Of a stretch of DNA of 64,000 nucleotides, positions 9,766 to 21,576 are shown one piece after another. Position numbers and translations under genes: made by a program. Source of the stretch: Bartonella melophagi K-2C (GTDB taxonomy: Bacteria > Pseudomonadota > Alphaproteobacteria > Rhizobiales > Rhizobiaceae); the NCBI RefSeq assembly GCF_000278255.1, contig NZ_JH725081.1:224484-288483 (forward strand). Direction: 5' to 3'. The notes below the pieces were generated by a model. It was not told the DNA's origin, did not search any database, and saw only the letters and a list, made by a program, of their open reading frames with translations. Position 1 is the stretch's first letter. Every line of letters begins with the position of its first letter.

Positions 9766-10172
9766 ACATCCAACCATTGAGCGCATTATCATACGCCTTA
9801 TACATATTTCATGAGTAGGAAAACAATTCATGAGACTTAATTTGGTATCATTAAACCACCTTTTTTAAAGAAAAATCGTCTTCTCTTATTCTTAAAGTGC
9901 AGATCTCCTCTTGATTAATCATAATCTTTTTGTTCCATACAAATGGGATATTATTATCTTCAGCCTTTACAAATCTTATTGTTCTAATCGTTACGTACCA
10001 CAAAACTATAAAACAAAGCATAATGGTTGTATTATAGCTGCAACTGCAACACTTCACTCCTCTCACTTCTGTTTTGAAAAAAACACTGTATAAACGCAGT
10101 TTTTCAAGCTTTTGCTAATTGAAAATTAGTATACAATGGAAATTATCAAAAGATAACTAAGATAGAATTTTT
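9766..10172. other. Gene-free gap where a MurU-like gene would be expected
   Basis: About 400 AT-rich bases between the tsaE fusion and addB. In related Rhizobiales a MurU-type nucleotidyltransferase gene usually occupies this place. I compared the frames with the expected motifs and found no convincing trace. Short open frames on both strands here look random. Confidence 0.4.
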
Positions 10173-13100
10173 ATGCTCCAAAAACAAGGCTCAATGACTC
10201 GTAAACCGCGTGTATTTTCTATTTCTCCTGGAACTTCTTTTTTGCCTCATTTTGTTGATGCACTTCTCTCAGGTGCCCTTATTGACGACTTTGCACCAAA
10301 TGGAGATATCCAAGCTGCGCTTGTTGATACTCTTATTTATGTACCAACACGGCGTGCTGCTCGCGCTTTACGTGCAGCCCTTGTTGAAAGAAGTCATACA
10401 CGATCGAGTTTTTTACCCACTATCCGCCCTTTAGGAGATATGCATGAAGAAAGTTCTTTTTTTGTTGAAAATCATGACAGTATTTTGACACTTAATCCCC
10501 CCATCAAAGAGAGTGAACGCCTTCTCCTTCTAGCACGCCTTATTCGTCCTTGGCGTGAAAATTTGCCAGCTCATTTACGTGCTATATTTGGTACAGAAGA
10601 TGTGCACATTCCTACTAATACCGCCGATGCAATTTGGCTGGCACAAGATTTAGCAAGCTTGATGGATGAAGTTGAAACAGAATCTGCAGATTGGTCAAAA
10701 CTCAAAGACATTTGCCCTGATACGGTTGCTGAATGGTGGCAAATCACTTTAGATTTTTTAACTATTATCACACAAAATTGGCCTCAAATTTTAAAGGAAA
10801 AACAACGAAGCAATCCAGCTGAGTGGCGGAATCAAACACTCAAAATACAAGCAGACATTTTATACTACACACAACCTCATAAACCTATTATCGTTGCCGG
10901 TGCAACAGGTTCTATTCCTGCAGTTGCTCATCTTTCAAAAGTGGTTGCCTACCTGCCCAAAGGAGCCGTTGTTCTCCCAGGGCTTGATCTTTATATGGAT
11001 GAAGCGCAATGGGATGCATTAGGCACAATTAATAAAGATACAACAACTCTTGACTGTTTTGATCATGCTCTTGGTGCTTTTAGTCACCCTCAATATCATT
11101 TAAAAAAATTTTTATCTCTTATGAAATGTCAACGCATTCATGTGAGTGAAATTGGCCAAAGAAGTATAATGCAAACAAAACGCGCTATCCTTGTATCAGA
11201 AGCGCTACGACCCGTTTCTACTACAGATCAATGGGCACAAATCGTGCGTGATGACTATGAACGTATTTGTGCAGATTGGTCACTGATTGAAGCTAGTAAT
11301 GAGCGCGAAGAAGCTTTAGCCATTTCTATTGTTTTACGTAATGCCATTGAAGAACCTCAAAAAATTGCAGCTCTTATCACTAATGACCGTAATTTAGCAC
11401 GCCGTGTTGTCGCTGAATTACAGCGATTTGGGATTGAAGCAAATGATTCAGGTGGAATGCCGCTTGCACATACATTACCTGCAACCCTATTACGACTGCT
11501 GTTAGAGAATGTATTTAAGCCTGGTGATCCTATCGCCTTTCTATCTCTTCTTAAACACCCACTCACAATTCTAGGACAAAATCGTCAACGTTTACGTGAA
11601 ATAGTAGAAAATTTTGAACTATTTGTTCTTCGAGGCAATCCTAATCGCATCAACCTTTGCGAATGTGATCAATTTCTTGAAACATGGGTGCAAACATATT
11701 CCTATAACATGCCTGATAACTGCCCCCTTGATCCACAAAAAACTGAAGAAGCACGCTTGCTTTGTCAGCTTTTGGTTAAAGCAGTTGAGCCATTAGCGTC
11801 TTTGATAAAACAGGATAAAGAATGTACCATCAATGAAGTTGCAAGAGCAACTGTTGAGGCATTTGAAAATTTTGGGCGAGACGATAATAATTCTTTTATG
11901 CATCTTTATCAAAATGAAGCAGGAAAAGCTTTATCAATTTTTTTGCATGAATTGGTGAGTGATCAATCAGGATTAAAGTTTCATCTTTATGAATGGCCCG
12001 CTATGTTTTCAGCTCTTATAGCAACCCGCTGTGTAAGCCCCTCCCCTGGAGGGCATCCGCGTTTATTTATTTGGGGGACCTTAGAATCACGCTTACAAAC
12101 AGTCGATACAGTTGTTCTTGGCAGCCTTAATGAAGGATTTTGGCCCATAACAACTCGCAATGATGCTTTTTTATCGCGGCCAATGAAAATGACACTAACT
12201 CTTGAACCACCTGAAAAGCGTATTGGCCTTGCAGCACATGATTTTCAATGGGCCATGGGAATGAATAAAGTGGTGATGAGCCGAGCTACGCGGGTCAATC
12301 ATATTCCTTCTGTTCCCTCACGCTGGTTGCAACGTTTAGAAACAGTAGTAGGCAAACAAGTTTGGAAACAAATCTGTTCACGGGGAGAAATATTTCTTCA
12401 TTGGGCAAAAATGCTCGACAAAACAGATACGATTGGTTTTACACCACGACCTTGCCCTGTACCGCCACTTGATATGCGCCCACGTCATTTTTCAGTGACT
12501 GAAATAGAAACGTTGCGTTATAATCCTTATGTTATTTACGCTAAAAAAATCTTGCGTCTCAAACCACTTAAAGCACTCATTTATAGTCCCTATGCAGCTG
12601 ACCGTGGAATTTTATATCATGCTATTCTTGCCGCTTTTTGCACACAAATAAAAGACCCAAACGTTGCTCATGCATTAGCGACATTTCTGGCCATTGGGCG
12701 CAAAGAATTTGACAAATTAAATTTGCCTCCTGATATTAAAGCAATTTGGTGGTCAATTTTTGAAAATTTGGCTCCTTTCTTTATCAAATGGGAACAAAAT
12801 CTCGGACCTCGCGAACGATATGTTGAAGTTGCTGCTCAAAAAACGCCTATAGGCACAACAGGTGTCACTCTTTCAGGGCGTGCTGACCGTATTGATATTT
12901 TGCCTGGTAAAATGGTTGAAATTCTTGATTTTAAAACCAATACTCCTCCTTCATCTAAGCAGGTTCGTGCTTTATTACATCCACAATTGGCGTTGGAAGC
13001 AGCTTTGTTAATGCAAGGAGCTTTTACAGACTTCCAAGATCTTACCCCTTTAAACTTATTTTATATCCCCCTTAAAGGAAAAGGTCCAATCCAATCTCAA

Positions 13101-13325
13101 TCGATTATTTCATACCAAAAAAAAGCAAAAGATCAGACAAGTGCAGTTTTACTTGGTCAAGAAGCATGGAAACGCCTTATCGCATTGATTGAGTATTATC
13201 AAAATCCACAACAAGGCTACCTTTCACACGCACTCCCTTCACCTCATCGTTATGAAGGTGATTATGATCACTTGGCTCGATTATCAGAATGGTCTAGTAA
13301 TTTTTATAAAGCAGGTTCATCATGA
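10173..13325 (+). CDS. addB: Double-strand break repair protein AddB
   Basis: AddB is the second subunit of the alphaproteobacterial AddAB helicase-nuclease that resects DNA ends for RecA. The 1050-residue length is usual. The N-terminus PRVFSISPGTSFLPHF matches the family start. PTRRAARALRAAL lies near 65, and the C-terminal RecB-type nuclease motif ILDFKTNTPP lies near 920. The ATG at 10194 (MTRKPRV) is an alternative start and fits the family slightly better; neither has a strong ribosome site. The stop codon overlaps the addA start (ATGA at 13322), showing translational coupling. Confidence 0.95.
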   Translation: MLQKQGSMTRKPRVFSISPGTSFLPHFVDALLSGALIDDFAPNGDIQAALVDTLIYVPTRRAARALRAALVERSHTRSSFLPTIRPLGDMHEESSFFVENHDSILTLNPPIKESERLLLLARLIRPWRENLPAHLRAIFGTEDVHIPTNTADAIWLAQDLASLMDEVETESADWSKLKDICPDTVAEWWQITLDFLTIITQNWPQILKEKQRSNPAEWRNQTLKIQADILYYTQPHKPIIVAGATGSIPAVAHLSKVVAYLPKGAVVLPGLDLYMDEAQWDALGTINKDTTTLDCFDHALGAFSHPQYHLKKFLSLMKCQRIHVSEIGQRSIMQTKRAILVSEALRPVSTTDQWAQIVRDDYERICADWSLIEASNEREEALAISIVLRNAIEEPQKIAALITNDRNLARRVVAELQRFGIEANDSGGMPLAHTLPATLLRLLLENVFKPGDPIAFLSLLKHPLTILGQNRQRLREIVENFELFVLRGNPNRINLCECDQFLETWVQTYSYNMPDNCPLDPQKTEEARLLCQLLVKAVEPLASLIKQDKECTINEVARATVEAFENFGRDDNNSFMHLYQNEAGKALSIFLHELVSDQSGLKFHLYEWPAMFSALIATRCVSPSPGGHPRLFIWGTLESRLQTVDTVVLGSLNEGFWPITTRNDAFLSRPMKMTLTLEPPEKRIGLAAHDFQWAMGMNKVVMSRATRVNHIPSVPSRWLQRLETVVGKQVWKQICSRGEIFLHWAKMLDKTDTIGFTPRPCPVPPLDMRPRHFSVTEIETLRYNPYVIYAKKILRLKPLKALIYSPYAADRGILYHAILAAFCTQIKDPNVAHALATFLAIGRKEFDKLNLPPDIKAIWWSIFENLAPFFIKWEQNLGPRERYVEVAAQKTPIGTTGVTLSGRADRIDILPGKMVEILDFKTNTPPSSKQVRALLHPQLALEAALLMQGAFTDFQDLTPLNLFYIPLKGKGPIQSQSIISYQKKAKDQTSAVLLGQEAWKRLIALIEYYQNPQQGYLSHALPSPHRYEGDYDHLARLSEWSSNFYKAGSS

Positions 13326-16300
13326 CTACTTTTTTTATTCCTGAAGCAGCCCTTGATGCACAAAAAAAAGCGACACATCCAAAAACAAATGTATGGGTTT
13401 CTGCAAATGCAGGATCTGGAAAAACCCACGTTTTAAGTGAACGCGTCATCCGTTTGCTTTTAAACGGCACACCTCCAGCGCGCATTTTATGTCTAACTTA
13501 TACCAACGCAGCCGCTTCTGTGATGCAATCGCGTATTTTTCGCACACTCTCTAGTTGGAATGAACTTAATGATGAGCAACTCCAAACAGTTTTATCACAA
13601 CTTGAAAATAAGCCCACAAGTGCACAAAAACTCGCTCATGCGCGTAAACTCTTTGCTCGTGCCCTTGAAACACCAGGTGGCCTAAAAATTCAAACCATTC
13701 ACGCATTTTGTGAAGCTTTATTGCATCAATTTCCGCTAGAATCTAATATTGCTGGCCATTTTGAACTGCTTGATAATACAAATCGAACACAGTTATTGCA
13801 TCAAGCCCGTTGCCAACTTTTGGCACATAGCCATATACAATCGGCTTTAAAAGAGCTATTTAAAACTATTAGCGAAAGTACATTTGATCAATTGCTACAT
13901 GAAGCTGCTCAAAAACAGCATGAACTTTCTGATTTCTTACCGTTCATTTTATCTGAAAGTGGGGAACAGCAATTACGTGCATTTTTTAATTTAAAACTCA
14001 ATGAAACACATTCACAAATACTTAAAGAAATTCAACAAACTGCTTCATTGTGTTCTTATACCTTCAAATACTTTCAAACCTACAGTAATAAAAAAGCAAC
14101 AGACATTATAGCGAAATTTTCTCAGTTAGCGACTGTCTCAGATGAAGAAGATATTATAGACATTGTATCAAGCATTTACTTTACAACTGATGGTATACCA
14201 CGTAATTTTTCATGTCTTTTTTCCAAAAAATTAGATGAAACTTCGTCTTTTATTCAAAAAGAAATTGAAGAAAAACAAAACAAGGTTTCTACTTTATTAG
14301 ACAAATATCAAGGTATAAAACTTGTCACACTCAATATGGCCGCTTTTCAGATTTGTGCTACTTATCTTAAAATCTACGCGGATTTAAAAAAAGCCAATGG
14401 TTTGTTAGATTTTGATGACCTTATTGAACGCACACTCTATTTATTGCAGTGTAAAGGTGCAAGTCAGTGGGTGCAATATAAACTTGACCGTGGCATTGAT
14501 CATATTCTTATCGATGAAGCACAAGATACCAACCCTGAGCAATGGCAAATTATTCAGCTTTTAGCGCAGGAGTTTTTTGCAGATTATAGTCAAAGCACAA
14601 ATATCCGCACTATTTTTGCTGTTGGTGATGAAAAGCAATCTATCTATTCTTTTCAAGGTGCTGAACCGGAAAATTTTGCTAAAAATGGCCGGATGTTTCA
14701 AAAACAAGTGCAACGTATTAATCAAAAATTTGAAAAAATACAATTAAACTACTCTTTTCGTTCTACAGCTGATATCCTCAAAGGTGTTGATCTTGTATTT
14801 GAAACGCCGGAAAATTATAAAGGACTTTCAGCAGACAATGTAAAAACAGTGCACGAACCTGTTCGCATTAACAGCCCAGGTGAAGTTATTTTATGGGATA
14901 CCATTTCCAAAGAAACAAACGAACTTCCTGATGATTGGCATTTAACTGTTGATCATTTGGATACACCTGAAATACGCTTAGCAAATAAGATTGCCGCAAC
15001 CATTGCTAATTGGTTGCACTCAGGTGAAATGCTTCCAGCAAAGGGACGTCTGCTGCGTGCCAGTGACATTATGGTTTTGGTTCGTAAACGACATGATCAA
15101 TTTGTACCTGCTCTTTCTCGCGCACTTAAATTACACAATGTTCCTGTAGCTGGCGCCGACCGTTTACAGCTAACCAGCCATATTAGCGTGCGCGACTTAA
15201 TGGCGCTTGCACAGTTTGTTTTGCAACCACAAGATGACCTTTCTCTTGCCTGTGTTTTAAAAAGTCCACTTTTTGCGCTTAGCGAAGATGCACTCTATCA
15301 CCTTGCAGTAAAACGCACAGGATCACTTTGGCAAAGTCTTTGTACCCACGCTTCATCACATGCATCTTATAAAGATGCTTTTGAAAAATTAAGCAAATAT
15401 CGTACCTTTGTCGATAAAATGCCCGTTTTTGAATTTTATAGCCATATTCTCAACAATGACAAAGGACGACAAAAAATCCTTGCCCGTTTAGGATCTGAAG
15501 CAAATGAAATTCTTGATGCTTTTATGGATTATACACTCACAATTCAAAAAACCGGTTTGCCAGGACTGCAAGTCTTTTTAGAAACATTGAGTGCCAATAA
15601 ACCAGAAATCAAACGTGAACTTGATCAAAACCATGAAGAAGTTCGCATTATGACCGTCCACGCTGCTAAAGGATTGGAAAGCGCTGTTGTTTTTCTGGTT
15701 GATCCGGGTAGTGCAATTTGGGATTCACGTTATACACCATACTTTTTCTCATTTCCTTTGAATGGAAGACAAGCTCTTATCTGGCGCCCAAATGCACAAT
15801 TTGATACAAAATTTAAAAAAGCACTCTCATCTTTAAAAGAGCGTGCAGAAGAAGAGTATAAGCGCCTCCTTTATGTAGGAATGACGCGTGCTGAAGATCG
15901 ATTAATTGTTTGCGGTTATAGCAGTCAACAAGAAAACCCTAATACATGGCTAAAATTAGTAAAAAAAGCCCTTCAGCCCCACGGCGTTACTATAAAAGGC
16001 CCGACAGAAGATATAGCAGCTTGGCGTTATTCTATTACACCTTCCCCTTCCACCCTAATAAACAAGGAAATACTTGATGAAGATAAACAAACATTTCCAC
16101 CTTTGCCAGCTTTTTTTCATCATAAAATGCCTTCACAACCAGCTTTACCAAAACCCCTAAGACCTTCTGTTGCTACTCCTTTCATTGATGTTGACGTTGA
16201 ATCTTTACCTAATCAAACACACCTTAGCATTTCACCTGTTTTAGGAGAAAAAAATACAAACAAAATTTTTACTATTGAATATGGTAATTTGGTTCACCGC

Positions 16301-16780
16301 TTACTACAATATCTGCCTGAATGCCCTCACCAAAAACGTCTCGATTATGCTCAGCGCTATCTTAATATCAAAGCTTCCCATTGGCCTAAAATTCAAAGAG
16401 AAAAAGTACTCCATCAAGTTTGTGAACTGTTAGAAAATCCAAATCTCAAGTTTCTTTTTTCTGATAATTCCCGCGCTGAAGTTTCGCTCATGGGTACCCT
16501 CAAAATTCATGGTAAAGAACAGATAATTTCCGGCCAAATTGACCGTCTATGTATCACCCAAGACAGCATTCTTTTTGCTGATTTTAAAACAGGGATTTCA
16601 CCAGAAAATGAAACGACTATCGCACCAAATTATTTATTACAAATGGCTCTTTATCGAAAATTGCTGCAAACTATTTACCCAGATAAAAATATTGACGCCT
16701 TTCTTATTTATTGTAAAGAAGCAAAAATTTTTATACTTACTCCTGAAAAACTCGATGCATGTTTAAATGAATTTACCTGA
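13322..16780 (+). CDS. addA: Double-strand break repair helicase AddA
   Basis: AddA is the UvrD-type helicase and nuclease subunit of AddAB. The 1152-residue protein shows Walker [12 protein letters not shown] (28-38), Walker B with [11 protein letters not shown] near 398, the late helicase motif GMTRAEDRL near 855, and a C-terminal RecB-family nuclease motif FADFKTG near 1083. All key motifs are present, so the enzyme should be active. It overlaps addB by 4 bases and is followed by trxA, the usual rhizobial order addB-addA-trxA. Confidence 0.96.
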   Translation: MTTFFIPEAALDAQKKATHPKTNVWVSANAGSGKTHVLSERVIRLLLNGTPPARILCLTYTNAAASVMQSRIFRTLSSWNELNDEQLQTVLSQLENKPTSAQKLAHARKLFARALETPGGLKIQTIHAFCEALLHQFPLESNIAGHFELLDNTNRTQLLHQARCQLLAHSHIQSALKELFKTISESTFDQLLHEAAQKQHELSDFLPFILSESGEQQLRAFFNLKLNETHSQILKEIQQTASLCSYTFKYFQTYSNKKATDIIAKFSQLATVSDEEDIIDIVSSIYFTTDGIPRNFSCLFSKKLDETSSFIQKEIEEKQNKVSTLLDKYQGIKLVTLNMAAFQICATYLKIYADLKKANGLLDFDDLIERTLYLLQCKGASQWVQYKLDRGIDHILIDEAQDTNPEQWQIIQLLAQEFFADYSQSTNIRTIFAVGDEKQSIYSFQGAEPENFAKNGRMFQKQVQRINQKFEKIQLNYSFRSTADILKGVDLVFETPENYKGLSADNVKTVHEPVRINSPGEVILWDTISKETNELPDDWHLTVDHLDTPEIRLANKIAATIANWLHSGEMLPAKGRLLRASDIMVLVRKRHDQFVPALSRALKLHNVPVAGADRLQLTSHISVRDLMALAQFVLQPQDDLSLACVLKSPLFALSEDALYHLAVKRTGSLWQSLCTHASSHASYKDAFEKLSKYRTFVDKMPVFEFYSHILNNDKGRQKILARLGSEANEILDAFMDYTLTIQKTGLPGLQVFLETLSANKPEIKRELDQNHEEVRIMTVHAAKGLESAVVFLVDPGSAIWDSRYTPYFFSFPLNGRQALIWRPNAQFDTKFKKALSSLKERAEEEYKRLLYVGMTRAEDRLIVCGYSSQQENPNTWLKLVKKALQPHGVTIKGPTEDIAAWRYSITPSPSTLINKEILDEDKQTFPPLPAFFHHKMPSQPALPKPLRPSVATPFIDVDVESLPNQTHLSISPVLGEKNTNKIFTIEYGNLVHRLLQYLPECPHQKRLDYAQRYLNIKASHWPKIQREKVLHQVCELLENPNLKFLFSDNSRAEVSLMGTLKIHGKEQIISGQIDRLCITQDSILFADFKTGISPENETTIAPNYLLQMALYRKLLQTIYPDKNIDAFLIYCKEAKIFILTPEKLDACLNEFT

Positions 16781-16889
16781 TAAAGAAAAAAAACTTTATA
16801 AAAGGTCTTGTCCTCCTTTAGTTTATCATTACTTGACATTAATCAAAGTCATTCTAATATGTATAAATGAATATATAAAGGTTCAATCA

Positions 16890-17213
16890 ATGACATGTAT
16901 AAAAGCTGATAATAGCAATTTCGAAAACGAAGTTCTTACCTCTTCCACCCCTGTTGTAGTTGATTTTTGGGCAGAATGGTGTGGCCCTTGCAAAATGATT
17001 GCACCAATCCTTGATGAAATTTCAATGGAAATGCAAGGTCAGGTGAAAATTGCCAAAGTTAATATTGATGAAAATCCAGAACTGGCTACACAATATGGAG
17101 TTCGCTCGATCCCCACCCTTTTGATGTTTAAAAATGGAAATATCTCATCTCATATGGTTGGTGCCATTTCTAAAGGACGCCTTTGCGAATGGATTAAAGA
17201 GGGGCTTGGTTAA
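16890..17213 (+). CDS. trxA: Thioredoxin
   Basis: A 107-residue thioredoxin with the WCGPC redox site at residues 30-34 and the cis-proline region RSIPTLLMF near 74. It reduces protein disulfides in the cytosol and is recharged by thioredoxin reductase. The reading frame is open from 16767, but the ATG at 16890 gives the canonical N-terminus and length and has AAAGG about 10 bases upstream. The upstream 40 codons are therefore left out. It lies downstream of addA on the same strand. Confidence 0.95.
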   Translation: MTCIKADNSNFENEVLTSSTPVVVDFWAEWCGPCKMIAPILDEISMEMQGQVKIAKVNIDENPELATQYGVRSIPTLLMFKNGNISSHMVGAISKGRLCEWIKEGLG

Positions 17214-17242
17214 ATCTTCTTATAATAAACTTTTATACAAAA

Positions 17243-17285
17243 AGAGAAGTTTTAAAGAGCTTTTTACCTTCTTAAAACGATTTTC
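17243..17285. terminator. Weak stem-loop between converging trxA and prfC
   Basis: GTTTTAA (about 17248) can pair with TTAAAAC (about 17272) across a 17-base loop, with A- and T-rich flanks, between the 3' ends of converging genes. It is consistent with a bidirectional terminator, but the stem is short and AT-only. Confidence 0.3.
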
Positions 17286-17299
17286 TTTGCTGAAACAAA

Positions 17300-18880
17300 T
17301 TATTGTTTAGAACGGATTTGATAATCCTTAAAAAGTGAAAATTTTATTTTTGGAGCTCGTTCTGCTTCATAATTCAATGAAAAATGATTTTCTACTAAAA
17401 AAACCGGATCACCATCCAAATCATGAGCAATAGCAGAACGGTGATTTGTGAGAAAATTTTGAAGTTCATCTTTATCATCTGTAAAAATCCAACGACAAAT
17501 ATTAAAACGCGCCGGTTCAAAGTTTACGGGTAAAGAATACTCCACCTTCAGTCTTTCTATTAAAACATCAATTTGCAAAGCACCAATAACACCAATAAGA
17601 GCAGGTGATCCATCGTCAGGAATAAAGAGTTGAACAACTCCCTCTTCAGCCATTTGCCGCAAAGCTTCTTTAAGCTTTTTTGCTTTCATGGGATCACTTA
17701 AACATACGCGACGCAAAATTTCTGGTGCAAAATTTGGTAAACCTTTAAAGAAAATATCCTCCCCTTCAGTCAAAGTATCACCAATTCGCAAAGTTCCATG
17801 ATTAGGAATCCCGACTACATCACCAGCATAGGCTTGATCAGCAATTTGGCGTGAACGAGCAAAGAAAAATTGCGGTGTCGAAAGCGTCATTGGTTTTCCC
17901 GTCCGAACTAATTTTGTCTTCATACCACGCTTAAGCGTCCCCGAACATACCCGTAAAAATGCAATCCGATCACGATGATTGGGATCCATATTGGCTTGAA
18001 TTTTAAAGACAAATCCTGTCATCTTAGATTCTATAGCCATTACAGTGCGCTGATCAGCCACCTGATCACGAGGACTTGGACCAAAATCAACTAACGCATT
18101 TATCAAATCACGAACACCAAAATTACGTAAAGCTGAACCAAAATAAACAGGTGTCATATGACCTTCACAGAAAGCTTGAAAATCAAAATTTTTGCATGCA
18201 TTACGGGCAAACTCTACTCCTTCAACAAAAGAAGCACGTTGATTTTCAGAAAGTAAATTAGAAACTTCAACAGGCCCAGATACTATTTGTGGAGTTACTT
18301 CATCATCATGTTGACGAAAACGATTATGATGAAGATCAAAAGTACCTTTAAAATCTTTACCTATACCTACAGGCCACGTGATTGGAGCAGTATCAAGAGC
18401 AAGTTTTTCTTCAATTTCATCTAAAATTTCTAGGGGATCACGCGCCTCACGATCCATTTTGTTAACAAAAGTAACAATAGGGATGTCCCTCATTCGGCAA
18501 ACTTCAAATAGCTTTAATGTCCTAGGCTCAATTCCGCGTGCACCATCCAATACCATAATAGCACTATCAACCGCCGTGAGAGTGCGGTATGTATCATCGG
18601 CAAAATCAGCATGGCCTGGAGTATCTAATAAATTAAAAATATGCCCCTCATATTCAAATGTCATCACAGATGTTACAACCGAAATACCGCGGTCACGTTC
18701 AATTTTCATCCAATCGGAACGAGTTTGAATACGGTCTTTTTTTGCTCTCACCTCACCAGCAAGTTGAATAGCTCCACCAAACAGTAAAAATTTCTCTGTT
18801 AACGTCGTCTTTCCTGCATCAGGGTGAGCAATAATCGCAAATGTACGCCGTCGCTTTACCTCTTGTGCTCTATTTTCCAT
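17300..18880 (-). CDS. prfC: Peptide chain release factor 3
   Basis: RF3 is a GTPase that removes RF1/RF2 from the ribosome after termination. The 526-residue protein has the GTPase motifs AHPDAGKTTL (18-27), DTPGHADF (86-93) and NKMD (140-143), followed by the EF-G-like domain II and the RF3 C-terminal domain. All are intact. Its start overlaps the lysK stop by one base, so the two are probably co-transcribed from the right. Length and motifs are those of normal RF3. Confidence 0.96.
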   Translation of the reverse strand: MENRAQEVKRRRTFAIIAHPDAGKTTLTEKFLLFGGAIQLAGEVRAKKDRIQTRSDWMKIERDRGISVVTSVMTFEYEGHIFNLLDTPGHADFADDTYRTLTAVDSAIMVLDGARGIEPRTLKLFEVCRMRDIPIVTFVNKMDREARDPLEILDEIEEKLALDTAPITWPVGIGKDFKGTFDLHHNRFRQHDDEVTPQIVSGPVEVSNLLSENQRASFVEGVEFARNACKNFDFQAFCEGHMTPVYFGSALRNFGVRDLINALVDFGPSPRDQVADQRTVMAIESKMTGFVFKIQANMDPNHRDRIAFLRVCSGTLKRGMKTKLVRTGKPMTLSTPQFFFARSRQIADQAYAGDVVGIPNHGTLRIGDTLTEGEDIFFKGLPNFAPEILRRVCLSDPMKAKKLKEALRQMAEEGVVQLFIPDDGSPALIGVIGALQIDVLIERLKVEYSLPVNFEPARFNICRWIFTDDKDELQNFLTNHRSAIAHDLDGDPVFLVENHFSLNYEAERAPKIKFSLFKDYQIRSKQ

Positions 18881-20538
18881 TATTCCCCCACAGGCCGTGC
18901 AAGCACTTCAACAATGAGAGCACGCATTTTATCAATTCCATAAAGTGCAATAAACGATCCAAACCTTGGCCCCCGTTCTTGCCCTAAAAGGACTTCATAG
19001 AGCATTTGAAAAAAAACATTCGAAACACCAGGACCCCCTTCAGGACTTTTTTTGTTATGATCTTGATAACGCTCGGTTAAACGTGCAACATCAAGAAGTG
19101 CATTTTGAATTGTATTTTCATCAACAGTTTCTGGAAGGCTGGCTAATTTTTCATCAATTTTAGCCAATGTTAAACGTTCATCTTCATCAGGTATGCGAAA
19201 TTTTTTGTTTGGTTTTACAAAAATACCAAAATATTTAATGGCAAATTCCACTAACTGGTCAAGTATTGGGTATGTTTGCGGATTTGCTCCTTTAGCATAG
19301 CGAGAAATAAATCCCCAAAGAACTTCTTTATTTTCAGCATTTGAAGCACTTACTAAATTCAATAACATAGCAAAAGATACAGGCAAGCTAATCTGTGGAG
19401 GGCAACCATTATGGATATGCCATACGGGGTTATTTAGCCGTTCTTTCCACAACTGACGATTATAAGCTGAAAGATGTGCATAATATTCATCAACAGCTTT
19501 TGGAATGACATCAAAATAAAGTCGTTTTGCCGTTTTAGGCTTTAAAAACATATAAAGTGCTAGGCTTTCTGTTGGTGCATAAGTTAACCATTCATCAATA
19601 GTCAGACCATTCCCTTTAGATTTGGAAATTTTTTGCCCCTTATCATCTAAAAAAAGCTCATAATTGAACCCTTCAGGCGGATTACCATCAAGTACTTTGC
19701 AAATTTTAGAAGAAAGAGTGACAGAATCGATAAGATCTTTTCCTGCCATTTCATAATCAACCCCAAGCGCTTTCCAGCGCATTGCCCAATCCACCTTCCA
19801 CTGGCATTTAACCTTTCCACGTGTGATTTCTGTTTCAATTGTTTCACCTGTTTCAGGTTCTATATAAGTGACAGTGCCTTTCTCAACATTACGGTCAATC
19901 ATTGGTACCTGTAAGACTTTTCCAGAAACAGGAGAGATAGGTAAAAAGAGTGAATATGTTGCACGCCGCTCTTCACCCAATTTTGGTAGAATAATGTCCA
20001 TAATCTGGTCATAACAGGCGAGTATTTTTAAAAGTGCTTCATCAAAACGACCAGAGTTATAATAATCGGTAGAACTGACAAATTCATAATCAAAACCAAA
20101 GCGATCAAGAAAAGTGCACAAACGCGCATTATTAGCTGCTCCAAAAGAAGGATAAACATCCCCAAAAGGATCTGGCACACGACTAAGTGGCTGACCAAGA
20201 TAACGTTCCATCTTTTCACGGTTAGGTATATTATCAGGAACTTTGCGCAAACCATCCATATCATCAGAAAAACACAAAAGTTTTGTTTTAACTTGATTCT
20301 CAGTTAAAATGTGAAACGCATGGCGTACCATGGTCGTGCGTGCCACTTCTCCAAAAGTACCAATATGCGGCAAACCAGAAGGTCCATAACCTGTTTCAAA
20401 TAAAACGCTCTCTGGATAACCTGTTTTTTCATAACGCTTGATAATTTTGCGTGCTTCTTCAAACGGCCAAGCTTTCGACTGAGCAGCTGCATCAACTAAT
20501 TTGGGTGTAAGACTAAGGGCAGCACATTGATCACGCAT
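18880..20538 (-). CDS. lysK: Class I lysyl-tRNA synthetase
   Basis: A 552-residue class I LysRS, the archaeal-type enzyme used by Rhizobiales in place of class II LysS. The HIGH-type motif is SGLPHIGTF (55-63), and the KMSKS-type loop is KISKSKGNG near 300. It charges tRNA-Lys in the cytosol. The start [10 protein letters not shown] at 20538 lies in an AT-rich region. prfC follows with a one-base overlap. No editing domain or truncation is seen. Confidence 0.95.
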   Translation of the reverse strand: MRDQCAALSLTPKLVDAAAQSKAWPFEEARKIIKRYEKTGYPESVLFETGYGPSGLPHIGTFGEVARTTMVRHAFHILTENQVKTKLLCFSDDMDGLRKVPDNIPNREKMERYLGQPLSRVPDPFGDVYPSFGAANNARLCTFLDRFGFDYEFVSSTDYYNSGRFDEALLKILACYDQIMDIILPKLGEERRATYSLFLPISPVSGKVLQVPMIDRNVEKGTVTYIEPETGETIETEITRGKVKCQWKVDWAMRWKALGVDYEMAGKDLIDSVTLSSKICKVLDGNPPEGFNYELFLDDKGQKISKSKGNGLTIDEWLTYAPTESLALYMFLKPKTAKRLYFDVIPKAVDEYYAHLSAYNRQLWKERLNNPVWHIHNGCPPQISLPVSFAMLLNLVSASNAENKEVLWGFISRYAKGANPQTYPILDQLVEFAIKYFGIFVKPNKKFRIPDEDERLTLAKIDEKLASLPETVDENTIQNALLDVARLTERYQDHNKKSPEGGPGVSNVFFQMLYEVLLGQERGPRFGSFIALYGIDKMRALIVEVLARPVGE

Positions 20539-20880
20539 TTATAATTTTTATCCTTAAATTAAATTGTTTAATACCATGGTGCATGGTTATTGAATTTATT
20601 CGTCAATAATAGCAAAGTTAAAAAGTAGCAAAATTCTTTTATCTCATTTTATTACTTTACAATAAGCCTTGCTTTTATACTTTAATTGGCTTTTTTAAGT
20701 GTCGTCATTTTAAACTTCACCCTACTACACTTACTCCAAAAGAAAACAAACCCTTTCACATTGAAAACAACATAGACAAATAACGTATCTGTTGTTGGTA
20801 AAAATGAGTAATAAAAAACTCTGTTAAATATTTTAGCTAAAAGTTATGTTTCCAGAAAAAATATTAAAGTAGTTTTTTAT
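20539..20880. other. Gene-free stretch upstream of lysK
   Basis: About 340 AT-rich bases between lysK and the argG wreck. I find no gene, RNA or clear hairpin; it probably holds the lysK-prfC promoter, but no box stands out. Confidence 0.35.
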
Positions 20881-21405
20881 TATTTTCATCTATAATTTTG
20901 ATGAACGCATTGCTAATGTACCCAAGCGTAAAGCATTTAATTTAATAAAGCCAGCAACATCTTTAACTTTAATATCGGGGTTAAGAGCATAGGCAGAAAG
21001 TTCAAAACGTACTTGATTATTCCCTTTTCTTGTTGCGCCATGAGCAATTGCATCTGCACCTGTTTCTTTAGCAATTTCAATAAGATGTTTTGAAATAAGT
21101 GAGCGAGCAATTGATGTTCCCAAAAGATAAACCCCTTCATAAACTGCATTTGTTCGAAACATTAGAAACACAAAATCACGTACAAATTGTTCACGCAAAT
21201 CTTCAATATAGATTTCCTTAAACCAAGATTTTGGCTTTAAACGGCAGGCTTTAATTCTTCCCTTTACCCCAAATCAACTGTAAAAGTTACAACTTTAACA
21301 CCGAGTTCGCTTTGTAACCATTTAAGAATGATTGACGTATCTAATCCTCCTGAATAAGCTAAAACAACTTTCTTAATATCTTGCCATTTTTCACTTTAAA
21401 GCTCT
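20881..21405 (-). pseudogene. argG: argininosuccinate synthase (argG) with nonsense, frameshift and internal deletion
   Basis: Read on the - strand, [20 protein letters not shown] and VVTFTVDLG give the ArgG N-terminus with its ATP-binding SGGLDTS (about 21400-21270). A TAA then replaces the Gln codon of DLGQGEE and a frameshift follows. A second open piece (20890-21198 and its upstream part) runs [16 protein letters not shown] through DQVRF-like sequence to YALNPDIK, the middle of the first half. It then jumps straight to [11 protein letters not shown], the extreme C-terminus of ArgG. Some 250 codons are therefore deleted internally. ArgG normally joins citrulline and aspartate in arginine synthesis; this copy is dead. 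The retained pieces are still very similar to the family, so loss is fairly recent. Confidence 0.9.
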
Positions 21406-21576
21406 ACATGATTTTCCTTCTTTTCTTTTATTCAGAAATCAAACCCATGCAAGCAATCAAAATAAATTCCCTTTAAACAGTATTAAAAGGATGCAAAAAA
21501 GAATGAAAAAGCTTAAAAAAAATGTGTATGTGAAAAATTTACGTTATAGCAATCTCTTTATATAAAGGAAGTTTAA

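Noticed and set aside
9851-10093. Overlapping short frames on both strands in the tsaE-addB gap, tested as a murU relic
   Set aside because: No nucleotidyltransferase motif could be found in any frame.
16767-16889. Long N-terminal extension of thioredoxin
   Set aside because: The extension overlaps the end of addA, is unconserved in type, and the internal ATG gives the exact canonical length.
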